A stretch of DNA of 64,000 bases, from assembly GCA_964036045.1 (NCBI GenBank), contig OZ038402.1:946445-1010444 (forward strand), read 5' to 3'. The stretch is from Eutreptiella sp. 'Long Island Sound 2002'. Lineage: Eukaryota > Euglenozoa > Euglenophyceae > Eutreptiales > Eutreptiaceae. Of the stretch, positions 1 through 11,294 are shown one piece after another; within the stretch, counting starts at the first letter, position 1, and every line of letters starts with the position of its first letter. The notes under the pieces are model-generated. The model ran no database searches. It had not been told where the DNA came from and worked only from the letters and a program-made list of their open reading frames with translations. Both the position numbers and the translations under genes were made by a program.

Positions 1-110
1 TAGAGCCCCATACACAGAATGTCAAAGCGGTGCCATGCAGACCGATTCACTAGAAAACCCATTCCATACATAGAGCCCCATACACAGAATGTTAAAGCGG
101 TGCCATGCAG
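1..110. repeat. 69-bp tandem duplication
   Basis: Two copies of a block beginning TAGAGCCCCATACACAGAAT start at 1 and 70 and differ by single bases. The left copy may continue outside the window. No coding signal is seen in it. Confidence 0.8.
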
Positions 111-1349
111 ATCCAAAGGGGTTCAACAAAATAACCCAAAACATGAAGGTCATCCAACGCAAGTGTCCATCAAAAATTGTTAACTACACATTTGTAATTC
201 CTTGAAACCAATGCCTGCCGAGGGTCTGCCACACTTTCATTTCTGCACCGCGTGCACACTGCAACCAGTGTTTGGCTGTGATGCTCGCCCCTGCCCTGCC
301 CTGCCACAAGCACCAACAGCGCATCGCAGAAAATATTGACGGGCGGGAGTTTATGCACCCCCTTCACAGGCCGCATTTCCACCACAGAACACAGGGGCAA
401 GTACAGGTGGAGAGCAAATCCCCACTCCCCAATCAACATGGCGCAAACATTAACACGAAAAAATGCTCTCAGGCAGGGAATTGCTGGGGAGTGGGGAGGG
501 GCACACAAGGGGCACACATGGTGCTTGGTTCTAGTCAGGCTGAGGCACCTCTGGAATCGAAAATTTTCTCGTGGCCAGCAACCCTTCGTCCCATGGCACA
601 TTCTGCTGCTTGTGGCAGGAAGTGCAATTGGGCACAGGACATACTTCCGCCTTTACGTCTGCAAACCAGGACCCAAAGGGCTAAATGGCAAGTCATATTG
701 TTGGGTTCATCATCACGCATGATCATTGCTCATCACGCATGATCATTACTCATCATGCATGATCATTACTATGCAGGTGCATGCACTACTGGGCACACGG
801 ATTCCCCATATTCCCATTGCCGTCGGTCACTATGCAGGTGCATGCCTCTCGAGGCAGGCGGATTTCCCATGTTGGGGTGTGTTTGCTTGAGGAAAGCGGG
901 TTCACTGCCGTGGGCTGGGCCTCCGGGTCAGACGGGATGCCCCTCCAATGAGCCTGCGCGGCAGGGGCGTGAGGGAGTGGCTTGCGCGGTGTGAGAGGCA
1001 CGGGCACGGGCAGTAGCGGGGGTGGTATGGTACACTGCTGAAGGCAAAGGGGCATAAAATATCAGGAGCCCCCCGGTCCGCCGGGACAACGGGGCATCCC
1101 GAGACGGAGGCGGCGGACGGGGGGTCCACAGAGGCGTGTCATGCGTTGCTGCAAGTGTCCCGCTGGCATTTGCGCTTGCCTCGGGACGCATTGCCTCGGC
1201 ACAACCTTGCCTCATGGCAAGCACGCGTGTCTAGTGCGACACGAGTGACGCGAAGGCTGCAGTGGTCGTGGCTTGGGCAGGGTGAGTTGCTTGGCTGCGT
1301 GGTGTGGCACCGGTTACCACAACGGGAAAGGAGACCCCGCCTTTTCAAA
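111..1349. other. Gene-free stretch
   Basis: Overlapping ORFs occur on both strands, but none resembles a protein family or shows consistent codon structure. The only structure I see is a short tandem repeat at 712-771. Confidence 0.4.
712..771. repeat. 20-bp tandem repeat, 3 copies
   Basis: Three copies of CATCACGCATGATCATTRCT. Each contains the palindrome ATGATCAT. The copies differ by one or two bases. Confidence 0.75.
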
Positions 1350-2000
1350 AAGCAGCCGTTTTTCTGCTCGACTGTCAAGCGTGCAATCCATGTCGGCAGG
1401 CATGAATGCGAGAGGGCGCGCAGCAACCGCCCCGGAATCACGTGTATCCAGGGCCTGACAGCGATAAGTCCCCACAGGGTGAGTGTGTTGCAGTGGGACT
1501 AGGGCGTTTCATGCCTGCTTGAAGGGTACACTATCCAGTACAGCATTCGCTGTCACGCCAGAGGCAATCGGCAGGGCTCATTTCAAAAAAGCGTACAGCC
1601 CGGTATCCAGTGGACCACCGGCTATCACTGAGCTCAGTGAGCGTTGGGAAGAACAGGCCTGTTTGTTCTTGTTTTTCTTTTGCACTGTGGTTTCATTCAT
1701 GCCCCCTTGGGCCACTGTTCGATGGGCTGCTCTGATACGTCACCCATGCACAACATTCGTGTGGTTGGAAACTCACATGAACGCAGCAAACGAATGCAGA
1801 AAAGTTTTGGGCCCGGGCCTTGGCAACCTGGCGAAGCCCGCCCACCACAAATCTCTCGGAATCAAGGATCAGAGCTGCCCGATGCTGCGATTGTCCCACA
1901 AAGCGATGTGGTAGCGGACATGGCACGTAGTGAGGATGAGCTGAAGAAAACACAGCACACGAATGCAACTACGGATTTGATGCCTCCATGCAGCCTGTAC
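1350..2000. repeat. Dispersed repeat R1, copy 1
   Basis: This block aligns, with scattered mismatches and indels, to 2755-3480 in the same order. Shared anchors include GGCATGAA, CCCCGGAATCACGTG, AAGTCCCCACAGGG, CAGTACAGCAT and TGTCCCACAAA followed by GTGGTAGCGGA. It is an older duplication or two copies of an unclassified interspersed element. No intact gene is seen. A plus-strand ORF (1644-2282) crosses it but is not recognisable. Confidence 0.65.
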
Positions 2001-2754
2001 GTGGGGAAGGAAGGGGGCTCGGCGATCTACACAACTATGCATCTCATTGCACGTGCGCATGCATGTGGCGGGGGAGGGGGCGCGCGCGGCCTCTGTGATG
2101 ACATGTGCCACTACGTGGGGGTGGACCCTGTGGGGTGCCCAGGGCGCATCTACGGGGGATGCGGTACGTCACTCCCTGCAGTATGGACAGGGTGCATCTA
2201 CTGGACACTGTACGTGTCCTGCAACTCGAGAATCACAAAGCAGCCGGTCCTGCTGCGGCCTGTGGCCCAGCGTCTGGCCTGATGTCCGTCGCGGGCGGCC
2301 CGGTCGGCCCCCACGCACAACGCCTCCAAGGCACCAGGACCCCGCATCCACACGGACCGGCATGGGGTGCCCGCGGAGACCAAACGCACGGCCCGGGGCC
2401 ATGTCTTGCAAAGCCCCGGTCGCGCGCGCAGCGCGCGGATCCGGAAGGGGGCGCGCAGGAGACTGATGTACGGATGGCGGCGACGGACATGGCACGCGTG
2501 CACTGAAGCGTGTGTCTGTTGGCACACCAACGGCCTCGATTGGTTGGACCGCACCGCAGACGGGGCGGTGGCGGGTTGCATGGCGCGGCATGCCCTCCGC
2601 ACCATCGGATGTGCCATGGCAAAACCACCGTGCAGCAAGGCCATGCCCGCGAAGAGACCCCGTGCCTTCACCACCACACCGCCACCAAGAACGCAGGGGA
2701 ACGCGAGGGAACGGAAGTGGCCGCATGGGCCCCAAGCCCATTTCCCTTTTTTGC
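2001..2754. other. GC-rich gene-free spacer
   Basis: Long ORFs exist in several frames of both strands, as expected from high GC. None has a recognisable motif. It separates the two R1 copies. Confidence 0.4.
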
Positions 2755-3480
2755 CTTTTTTTTTGGCTCGACTTTCGGAGTGCGCGACCCATGCCAGGCC
2801 GGCATGAACTGCCTGAAAGTGCTCAGGAACAACCCCGGAATCACGTGCATCCGAGGCTTGACAACGACAAGTCCCCACAGGGCAAGTGTGTTGAGATGGG
2901 ACTAGGACGCGCCATACCTGCTGAAGGGGCAGACCATGCAGTACAGCATGCGCTGCCACGCCAAAAAGCAATCGGGAAAAGGAACATGCGGGTGCAGCAT
3001 GGGATCGAGTGCACCGCCAGCTATCGAAGTGCTCAGTGAATACAGTGAATACCCCTTTGTAACCGAGCAAAAATGTATGCATATGTTTTAGTCTCTGAAG
3101 CCACTTCGTGAGGGAGCAAAAGCGTATGTGTGTGCTGTAGTCTCTGTAATGAAGCGTGTCTTTCCATATAAGTTGCCACCGGGCTGGGGTGGTAGCTCGC
3201 GCAGGGGCGCGGGATCTATGTACGGCAGGGGACATGTGAGGACGCTGCCACACGGCCGCCAAAGGCAAGAGGCGCAACCGGTCGCAAGCACGTTTCCTTT
3301 CCTTCTTTCAGTCCAGACCAAGATGAGCTGGTGGGGCCCGCTCACCGTGTGGTGCTCGAGAATACTCTCTGGATCAAGGTTCAGACTGTCCAGTTCGACG
3401 GTTGTCCCACAAATGGCTGTGGTAGCGGATGCAGTGGGGATGGGCTGACTTTGTTCGCAGGTTGTCTGACTTTGATCCTG
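2755..3480. repeat. Dispersed repeat R1, copy 2
   Basis: Second copy of the element at 1350-2000. The shared order of anchor blocks runs from the T-rich stretch upstream of GGCATGAA to the TGTCCCACAAA block. A minus-strand ORF of 345 aa (3088-4125) overlaps the right part but shows no recognisable domain. Confidence 0.65.
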
Positions 3481-4200
3481 TAGGCTGAAAAATGACGGCG
3501 GACTGCATAGCATAGCGGCACAAAGAGGGACTCCGGGTGTGCCCGGCTGCAGGAAAAATTGTAGGGTGGCAGAGACAGTATTGTGCATGATACCATTGGT
3601 CCCCAGCACGCTGCTCCTCCCTACCTCAAAGCAGCAAGGGACCTGCAAAGCCCTACAGATGGCACGATACCCATCTGGGCATGGAAGCAAGAGGAACACT
3701 GCACGTGTAGACATCCAGCGTGTTGCTCCCTCCAAGGCCCAGCCACACCGTGCACCGTCCAGTTTGGGGAGGGGCAGTCCATCCAGGGGGAGGAAATCAA
3801 AGTGCCTATATACCCCATGGGCTACCCAAAGAGGTGAACAATCAAATATCATTGCCTGGGGCAAAGGGAGGACGTGAGCCATCGAATGAGTAGATCCACC
3901 GACAAATCCGCGCGCATGGTGCATCATGTGGGTGCATGGTACACTGTCTGCGGGTGGGTGAGACGGCAGCTGACAGGGCCCTGGTCTCCGATACGGCTCC
4001 AGGCCGTCCATGTCAGGGTCTTCGATACGGCTCCAGGCCGTCCATGTCAGTGGGTGGATGGGGGGCGCAGGGATTACGCATGGAAACTGAGGGGGTGTTC
4101 CTGGCGTGCAGCAACCCCAAGGCAAGGCTTGATGCGTGGCATGGATAGCACCGGATGTAGCCCATGGGCAAACTTCGTTCCCTGTGACCCCCCATGAACA
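3481..4200. other. Gene-free stretch with a 34-bp tandem duplication
   Basis: No supportable gene. A block containing GATACGGCTCCAGGCCGTCC occurs twice, at 3990 and 4024, giving a 34-bp period. Confidence 0.4.
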
Positions 4201-4230
4201 CGCGCGCCCCTGCCCCCCCAGAAAAGAAGG

Positions 4231-4360
4231 TCGCGTAGTTCAGCGGTCATGCACGTGACGCCTGAACTAGAGGTGCTTGGTTCGAATCCCGGTGGGGTCG
4301 GAACGCAGTGTCCTAGGCTAAGTGTTTGCACTGCGTGCGCACTGCGTGCATAGTGCGCAC
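4231..4360 (+). repeat. tRNA-like Pol III head, probable SINE copy
   Basis: An A-box-like TAGTTCAGCGG (4236-4246) is followed by a perfect B-box GGTTCGAATCC (4279-4289). I could not fold a normal acceptor stem or anticodon arm, so a functional tRNA gene is unlikely. The following tract, with GCACTGCGTGCGCACTGCGT, recurs at 5998-6020 and in altered form near 18673-18697. This suggests a tRNA-derived SINE family. A decayed tRNA pseudogene is the alternative. Confidence 0.4.
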
Positions 4361-4494
4361 GCAGAGGCTAGGATACTCACCCAAGAATACCACTCATCTG
4401 TCCAGTAGCACGGCGAAGCAGCAAAGCCCAAATCAGAACAACAAAACTGCCTGCAGCTTGGTAATCCGGTGTCCTTAGAACAAGGAAATCAGCC

Positions 4495-5412
4495 TTATAA
4501 AGTACAACTATGCAAAGGCATGCAAGATGCACACATGTTCAAGTGGCAAGTGCCACACTCGGATATATCACCGGGACGGTGGCCACACAATTGGCAACAA
4601 ACACCGTCATCATTTTCTTCCTCTACAACGGTTGCCTCCTCCTGTGCCCATACAGACTCTGGCACATGAGGCCAAGGTCCATACGGTTGATACCTAGTCT
4701 GTCTGCGAATGCAAAACTGAGTAAGGTGGAGCAAAATACGCACATGGCCGTGCAGCTCCGTTGCAGAGCGTGTCCAGACATTGCGGACAATCCTCCACTG
4801 CCACAACCGTGCAAAGAGGTGCTCCACCCTTGCACGATAGAAGCCATGGACATCATTATACTCTTGTTGGTCGTCAGTCAAAGTTTTCCGACCAATATAA
4901 GGTACAGCGGTGTGCAAGCGGCCCTTAGAGGCGCCGTCATGCGCACCAATTTCGAAATCGAAAAACTGTCCATGTGTTCGCGAAGGACCACGTTGATCCC
5001 AAATCATAACATCGGCGGAGGTTCCGGGCATAAGGTCACAAATCCATACTATATTCCCGAGATTGTCCACCGCCACGGTTACCTTGTAAATGTGGCCTGC
5101 GTACTTGGGATTAAATAGCACATCCGACAACCACATACCAGGCTCAGGGTGCCCGTTTGACATTTGGCAACAAACGTGGGTGAGGCATGAACACATACAA
5201 GGACGCAACGCAACGGAGTGCAACACATTGTTTACGTCGTACAACAATCCGATTGAAAGAAAGAAAGAAAGAAAGCCCCTTTTTGCCTCCTTCTCGAGCC
5301 GGGGAAAAGCTCGAGGCAGGGATCTCCAGACCCCTGATTGCCTCCTCCTCGAGCCGGGGTATGAAAGCTCGAGGCAGGGATCTTCAGATGCCGGTATCGG
5401 CGAATTGAACAT
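4495..5412 (-). CDS. Harbinger/IS5-like DDE transposase with C-terminal Cys module
   Basis: The 305-aa ORF carries the DDE_Tnp_4 (Harbinger nuclease) signature: VAVDNLGNIVW with Asp116, AHDGASKGRLHTAVPY with Asp159, and RVEHLFARLWQWRI with Glu197. The tract LTDDQQEYNDVHGFYRARVE is the usual lead-in to the catalytic Glu. After an acidic linker come CCQLC, CGTC and CASC (residues 272-297), a zinc-binding-like Cys module not usual in Harbinger nucleases. The first ~85 residues look like intron or UTR read-through, so the real start is probably an upstream exon and the N-terminal part of the fold is missing. Harbinger elements usually also encode a Myb/trihelix partner; none is seen nearby. Activity is doubtful because the gene looks 5'-incomplete. 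Confidence 0.8.
   Translation of the reverse strand: MFNSPIPASEDPCLELSYPGSRRRQSGVWRSLPRAFPRLEKEAKRGFLSFFLSIGLLYDVNNVLHSVALRPCMCSCLTHVCCQMSNGHPEPGMWLSDVLFNPKYAGHIYKVTVAVDNLGNIVWICDLMPGTSADVMIWDQRGPSRTHGQFFDFEIGAHDGASKGRLHTAVPYIGRKTLTDDQQEYNDVHGFYRARVEHLFARLWQWRIVRNVWTRSATELHGHVRILLHLTQFCIRRQTRYQPYGPWPHVPESVWAQEEATVVEEENDDGVCCQLCGHRPGDISECGTCHLNMCASCMPLHSCTL
5270..5400. repeat. Two tandem hairpins
   Basis: Two imperfect palindromes, about 5284-5320 and 5339-5380, each read TGCCTC..CTCGAG, a short loop, then CTCGAGGCA. The unit is tandemly duplicated with a period near 57 bp. It lies at the 5' side of the Harbinger ORF and could be a terminal or subterminal structure of that element. Confidence 0.6.
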
Positions 5413-5420
5413 AGCAACAT

Positions 5421-5716
5421 AGCAACAGAGGGAACAAAATCAAAACTCAAAACCTACGCCAGGGGTCACCATGATGCACCACACAACAAAGCGTGGATTC
5501 AAAGATTGTCCCGGTTTCCTCAATAGCACCGGACGGTTGGGGCCCAAAAGAGGGCGGAAATGCTACGTCACCCCTGCATTCTCGGGGGTCCCCGACAAAG
5601 GGAACAAAATCAAAACTCAAAACCTACGCCGGGGGTCACCATGATGCACCACGCAACAAAGCGTGGATTCAAAGATTGTCCCGGTTTCCTCAATAGCACC
5701 GGACGGTTGGGGCCCA
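5421..5716. repeat. 172-bp tandem duplication
   Basis: Two near-identical blocks start at about 5427 and 5599, both beginning GGGAACAAAATCAAAACTC and ending in CACCGGACGGTTGGGGCCCA. A flanking motif GGATCTTCAG..CGGCGAATTG also appears on both sides (5375-5407 and 5762-5790), so the duplicated unit may be longer. No gene is supported here. Confidence 0.75.
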
Positions 5717-5869
5717 ATGATTTTTGGAAATGTCGCCCTTGTCTTGCCCTCAAGTATGCACGGATCTTCAGGTGGCGGTCTCGGCGAATTGGCTACACAG
5801 CCCCAGCAGACTCTGCCACAGGGAAGGGGCATTTACACAATTTACATTCCAAAATGGACAAGAATCTAG

Positions 5870-6045
5870 GAAATGGTTGACAATTCAAATATGCCACGTC
5901 CTAAATGCTTGGGAGGCCAAAAAACCCTTGTATGGAACCAAAAACTTGTCAAAAGGGGCCAAAACTAGGGTTCGAGTATTGGCCGACATCCAAAACTTTG
6001 CACTGCGTGCGCACTGCGTGCATGGCATTCCCCTAGGCGCTAGGG
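5870..6045. repeat. SINE-like dispersed repeat, copy 2
   Basis: It contains GGCCAAAACTAGGGTTCGAG and then TTTGCACTGCGTGCGCACTG. The same blocks in the same order occur at 18540-18720, and the second block follows the tRNA-like head at 4231. Consistent with a tRNA-related SINE family in this genome. Confidence 0.55.
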
Positions 6046-8460
6046 TGTCTGTGACCCCGGGCGCCGGAAGGGATGCTGCGAGGGACAGGTAGGGATCACG
6101 GTTACGCCGGAGTTCGGAGAGCGCCCAAGCACTTTACCTTGACCTTTACCCTGCCCCCCCCAGAACGTGCGACCCCCAACTCCCGGGAGGATTGGTCACC
6201 GAATGACGGCCCCCGCCCCCGAGGGGGGGCCGTGCCCAAGGACCCAGACCTCACATTTCCACTAAAGCTCCTTGACACCCGGAGGAAATTTTTTGGTAGG
6301 CGCCGTTGGCGCCCTGGACTTTCGGGGCAAGCAATCCCCCCCCCCTGAGGGGGACTCTGCGAGGTGGAGGGGGGGGCAGGGGGGGGGCTGTCCACAGGAG
6401 CGGCAGGGGGCTAACTTGGGCCACGGGCCTCTAAAAAGGAGGTGGGCCGGGGTCCACACAATTGTCCATTCGGGTCTTGGGGAGGGGGAGGGGGGGGGGG
6501 GGGGCACAGGTGCGCCATCCCCCCCCGCCCCAGTCCCAGCCCGAGCCCTGTCACGATAAGAAGAGACCCCGGCACCAGGGGCTCGGCCGCCCCGAAGGGG
6601 GGTGTACTGTGTGCCAACGGCTGTGTCAAAGGGATGGCTGGGCGGGCAGACGTTTGGAGGAATGGGTAAACAGTCACTTTCGCTTTGGTCAGCCGATTTC
6701 GATGGGGAACAGAAGAAAGATCAACGGCATCCACTGCCCAATGCGCTGCTCTCGACGCCATAGCGTTATGCGTGTTCAGGGATCCCGGGCCCCTCTGGTG
6801 TGCCGCCCGAGCGCTCACGGCCGCGCCCCCGGGACGAGGACCGGCCCCGAGCAGGGGGCATGGCACCCAGCGTGGCACACAGGGATGCGTAGCAAGTGCA
6901 AAAGCATGAGATGCTCGACCCAGGCCTTCGCTAAGTGGGGGTGGGGGTGGGGGGGCCGGGAGGGCAGGGCTGGTTCACAGTTCATTCGGCTTTCGTTCAT
7001 TCGTTGTCTGGCAGCGTATGCCGAATGCCCTGCCTGGGAATGCGTATATGTAACATAGGGGGTGAGCCGATGAAAGAAGGCTTGTGGCTCCGTCATTCTG
7101 TCTGCGATCCGTGGGACCGGATGAGGGGGTGTGATCGGGGGCGGGTGGTTCGTAGTGGCTGACCCTCACGATGGGGCTGGCTCCTACTCAGTTGCTCAAA
7201 AGCTGACCCACGTATGGGAGCAGATCCTACCGAGAACCACCAGGCCAGGGGAGGGGCGTCGCCCTCGCCACCCCCTTCCCGGCCGGCAAAAGCCTGGCCC
7301 TTCCCACCGCCGCTGCGGAATACGCCCGTTCGGTACTCAGGACAGCACTACTCTTCAGTACACCGCCGCACTGGAGGGGGCAGTGGGCAGTGGGTGCCCT
7401 TTCGTACACCGCTGCACGTGCAGGGGGCCCTGGTGGCGAGCCTTCCGTGTCCCTGCAATGCCAGCCACTCTGCCCGTGCGGGATGCCAGAGCGGGCGACC
7501 TGGTGGCGGGGCTGTGTGTGTGCACTGCAGGTCGCTCCGGGCCCCCGGATCCCGATATGCCATTCACCCCCGGGAACGCGAGCACACAGCCCTCCAACGT
7601 GACACGCATAATGCAACACAATAATAGGGAATAGGAATAGGAATAAGAATTACCAAACACTATCAAATACAACAAAAATTGAGCGTGATGCAGATTACAA
7701 ATAAGAGGAGCTTAGGCCTCCCGCGGGGAAGGAGACTGAGGTCGGGAGGGAGGGGGGGAATGCACGGGACGCATGGCGTGTGGATCACGCCGCAGGCAAA
7801 ATTGGTTCTCGCTGCTGCACTATGTCGGTCAGTCATTACATCATTACGTTGCGCCCATCCCTCGCCAACCGGCCATGCTAATGTGCTTTAGCAAGTGTTG
7901 AGGGTTCGGCTTCCACGGCTGCATCCCCACCATGCCCGCAAGCACTCCTGGTAGGGTTTGGAAGGAGCCCTGCGAAAGGCAGCCACTCAGTACTACTCGC
8001 TCCACTAACGTCCAGAACTCAGTAGGCTCTGGCTGCATCCAGTACATTGCTTGGTAGGACCCACCCGCGCCTGATTGTGCCTGGCTTGGCGGCCACGGGA
8101 TGGAACCGCCAACAAGGCCCCTCAGGACACGGAATCCCGTCCGGACGACAGTGGCAGGTCCGGTCCCATCCTGTCAGCTACGCCTATCCGCGTCCGTCCT
8201 GCATGGCCGGCCCCGCGCAGGACTTGCAAATGCTGGGGGGCCAAGCGCCAAGAATTACCCACAGGGCCCGGCAGAAGGCTGGGGGCCTGCGGCCAGTTTG
8301 GCCCGCCCGCACTACGGCCCATGGGCGTCAGAGGGGGCTAGCCAGCGACTTTAAACAGGCGAGACTGATACCCAACCCTCTCCGCCATGTGATCCATAGA
8401 TGTGCCACGCCGCCATGGCCGGATTTACCACTGAAGAGGCGCCGGCCAGGTCAGGCATGA
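6046..8460. other. Long GC-rich region without supportable genes
   Basis: G and C homopolymers (for example near 6340-6390 and 6488-6505) and many overlapping ORFs, none recognisable. Around 6925-6960 a GGCCTTCGCTAAGTGGGGG block resembles the terminal repeat of the MITE at 12289-12474. At 7170-7190 a CTACTCAG block resembles repeats at 8470 and 9155. Confidence 0.35.
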
Positions 8461-8464
8461 CCAC

Positions 8465-9225
8465 GAAGAGCTGGGTCCTAATGAGTCATAAATGGGACGC
8501 AGCTGGTTCCTACTGAGTTCCGGTTCCTACAGCAGCGGATGTCACTGACGGGCACATACGGGCCCGCGCTTGAAGGAGAGGAGGGCTGCAGGGTAGCGCT
8601 TGGAGAACCCTAGGCCTGTCTAAAATGAGTCTAAATGCAAACAGGTCCATCCGATGAGCCCGGCCAGGGCAAAGGAGGGAGCACGAAAGCGCTGGGCTTT
8701 ACTTCTAGTTTCTTGAGAGGGGGGTGGTCTGTGGGGGCCTGCACCCCAAGTGCGTTGGCAGAGCGGCACAACTCCTCTGTTCTTCGAAAATGGCCCACGA
8801 ACCGTCACCGGTGCCGCCCAGCGGCCAGTGTGCGCCCAAAGGCGGTTCGCGGTTTGTGGCTACCCACCGGCAATGGGTCGGCGGTTGACGACGGTTGGCC
8901 AGGAAGCGCCTCCGGTCGGAGGGTGGCCGCCAGCGGTTGGCGCCGGCGGTTGGGGGCCAACCGACGGCGGCAACCGCCGGAAGTGAGAGCCAGCAGTTGT
9001 TGGTCAACCGACGACGGTTGCCCAGCGAACGCCAGCAATTCGCCAGTCACCCTCAATCCAGAGGGCAGTCCTCAGAACGACTGGGCCCTAGAGGACAGCA
9101 GTGGAATCAAGCAGACCTGCCAGCAGCGTCCAGCAGATCAGACCGGATCAGAAGGAGCTGGGTCCTACTGAGTCGGACACGGGACGCAGCCGATTCCTAC
9201 TGAGCTCCGGTGCAACAGGAGCGAA
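8465..9225. repeat. GGTCCTA-type repeats and GGTTG-rich tract
   Basis: Two related blocks, 8468-8535 and 9153-9215, share GAGCTGGGTCCTA, GGGACGCAGC and TTCCTACTGAG in order. Between them, 8870-9030 is rich in CGGTTG and GGTTGGCC words, a looser version of the arrays at 13.5 and 14.1 kb. No gene is evident. Confidence 0.5.
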
Positions 9226-9337
9226 CATTACCGAGTGGCAGGCGGTGCGGGGCTGATGCCTAACAAAACCCAGCTCCGTTACCGGCAGGGGTTGCCGTAA
9301 GAGAAAAAGAAAAAAAAACTCGGAGTGTCCAATACGC

Positions 9338-9580
9338 CCTATGATGGCGGCCGGTGGGTAACTGATGGCGGTCGGTGGGTAACCGATGGCGGTTGGTGGG
9401 CAACCGATGGCGGTTGGTGGGTAACCGATGGCGGTTGGTGGGCAACCGATGGCGGTTGGTGGGCAACCGATGGCGGTTGGTGGGCAACCGATGGCGGTTG
9501 GTGGGTAACCGATGGCGGTTGGTGGGCAACCGATGGCGGTTGGTGGGCAACCGATGGCGGTTGGTGGGTAGCCACCAAAC
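9338..9580. repeat. 21-bp minisatellite, about 11-12 copies
   Basis: The unit contains GATGGCGGTTGGTGGG and has a 21-bp period, a multiple of three, so all six frames stay open as artefactual repetitive ORFs. The array is flanked by matching sequences: a GGTTGCC..A-run..ACTCGGAGTGTCC block at 9290-9332 and a GGTTGCC..A-run..ACTCTGAGCGTCC block at 9590-9630. The whole cassette looks duplicated or transposed. Confidence 0.9.
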
Positions 9581-9675
9581 ATCAGAGAGTGGTTGCCTTA
9601 GTAAAAAAAAAAAAAAAACTCTGAGCGTCCTAATGGCAACCCCTGGTTACCGGACAGTGCACCGCGAGGCCCCGC

Positions 9676-10080
9676 TCATTGCATGGGCAGCCCCCCCCGT
9701 TCGCTGGGCCGGCACACGGCCGGGGCGGCCAAGGCGCTCGGCCGGGCCTCGAGGATCTGCCCGTGGACCTGGTTCACGGTGTCCAGCAGCGCCTGGAAGA
9801 GCCCGAGGTCGACGAGGACCTGCGGGCGTCCGTCGATGTTGAGGACCTTCGGGGGGCCCATCTGCGCCGCGAGCGTCGCAATGGCGGTGGCTTGGCGGAC
9901 CAGTTGCGGTGTGGCAGCGATGGCCGGGGCGCTCTGGGCGGAAGGGGCGGAAAGGGCGGACCGGGGCAGGCGGGCGGGCGACGGTGGAGTCCCCCGTGCA
10001 TCCGGGCATGGGTGCGTTGCGTGCGCATGCGCATGTTTAATGTTTGTGGTACCCTTCCCCACCTCACAGGCACAGCTCAA
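9676..10080 (-). CDS. Putative exon, Ala-rich with helical segment
   Basis: The minus-strand frame reads VLNIDGRPQVLVDLGLFQ followed by ALLDTVNQVHGQILEARP, an amphipathic helix-like stretch after an Ala/Pro/Ser-rich linker. It resembles in layout the exon near 14.4-14.8 kb (helix, Ala-rich linker, second helix). No family is recognised. The 5' part of this frame (from about 10040) reads a TGCG-rich tract and may be intron. Confidence is low because GC-rich frames stay open by chance. Confidence 0.3.
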   Translation of the reverse strand: MSCACEVGKGTTNIKHAHAHATHPCPDARGTPPSPARLPRSALSAPSAQSAPAIAATPQLVRQATAIATLAAQMGPPKVLNIDGRPQVLVDLGLFQALLDTVNQVHGQILEARPSALAAPAVCRPSERGGLPMQ

Positions 10081-11069
10081 AGCGACAGAATCATATTCGG
10101 GGTCGGCGAGGGTCCCAGCCCCATGTTCATGTGGGTGTAATGCGTTTGCAGATCGCCGTATGTCTTCGCTTGCTCTCGTTCAATCGCTTGAGGACGTGTG
10201 CCCGGCGCATGCCCGGTGCGCCGGGCATCCAAATCGATATTCCGGCCATCCATCCCAATGCTTTACCCCCGGCATACCGAGCTTTGGGGGGGGGGGGGGC
10301 TTTCACAATGGCAAACACACAGCTCATTCAGCCATGATTGGAAGAAGTGATGGCCAGGGAGTGTAATGACAATATTAAGCCCTCTGGGAATGATCGCTTG
10401 CTCTCTTGGGCAATAAAGAAGTGCCCCCATCCCATTTTGCTGGGCTAGGTCACAAAATCCCATACAGACACGTACCCCAAACGGTTGGAGGTGGGACGGT
10501 GACCGTTGAAACTTTGCCCGGCGCGCCCAGCGCACGCCTGGCGAGCTAACATTCCCTCCTTGTTTACAGGAATGTGATGTGTGTAGATGGAGCGTGCCCG
10601 CCACAATTGATGCGGGAAATGCAACACAGGGTCACGGGGGCATGCTCTCATTGCAATCTCTGCTCGAATTGCGAGGTTCGTGACTTGCAGCAAACCGATG
10701 GGCCACGCCCCGTGGCTGAATAACGGCTCCATTTCACCTCCCAATGGACCACCGCATGGCACCACGGCGTGGGAGGCGCCTCATTGAACACCCATTTGCG
10801 ATCCTTTGATAGCCCAAGCGCCGTGGAAGGAGAACGGCCCTCATGGGAGACGCCTACTCGACATGCTGGCGATCGTCCTGAACTCTCAGGACGACCATTC
10901 TGAAAACTGGCTTCAGATAGCCATTTTTGGACACAAAATGGGCCATAAACTGGGCTAGATGGCTCAAAATCACACAAAACTTGTTGCAGGTGATGTGCAG
11001 TCATCTTGAGCTACTTGGATGCCGACTTTGAGCCACGGCAACAAAAAAAAACAACAACCTTGTTTTTGC
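10081..11069. other. Gene-free stretch
   Basis: No recognisable protein or RNA. A G-run lies at 10287-10299. The sequence is less GC-biased from about 10340 onward. Confidence 0.35.
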
Positions 11070-11078
11070 GCCTGCTGC

Positions 11079-11132
<54 letters not shown>

Positions 11133-11156
11133 GCTGCTGCTGCTGCTGCTGCTAAA
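11070..11156. repeat. CTG/CAG trinucleotide tract
   Basis: About 25 GCT/TGC triplets, interrupted twice by a single extra T. In different frames it reads poly-Leu, poly-Ala, poly-Cys or poly-Ser. I take it as a non-coding microsatellite. Confidence 0.9.
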
Positions 11157-11294
11157 ATACACTGCTCACCCTGGACCCTACAAAGAGTCGTAAACCCTCC
11201 ACTGGGGAAGACCCAGCTCGATAACCCCTGCCTACTTCCCATCTGTTGTGTTCACTTCGGCCCGGCGCTCACCGACTCCCCACCGGGGCACGCA

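Noticed and set aside
170-1502. Numerous overlapping ORFs of 60-156 aa
   Set aside because: Both strands equally open, no motif or splice structure.
3088-4125. 345-aa minus-strand ORF as a gene
   Set aside because: No recognisable motif, overlaps repeat R1 and a tandem duplication, and fits a GC-driven open frame.
4231-4305. Functional tRNA gene
   Set aside because: A- and B-boxes are present, but no acceptor stem or proper anticodon arm can be paired, and downstream sequence is shared with dispersed repeats.
9148-9624. Repetitive proteins encoded by the 21-bp array
   Set aside because: The 21-bp period is a multiple of three, so all frames stay open by arithmetic.
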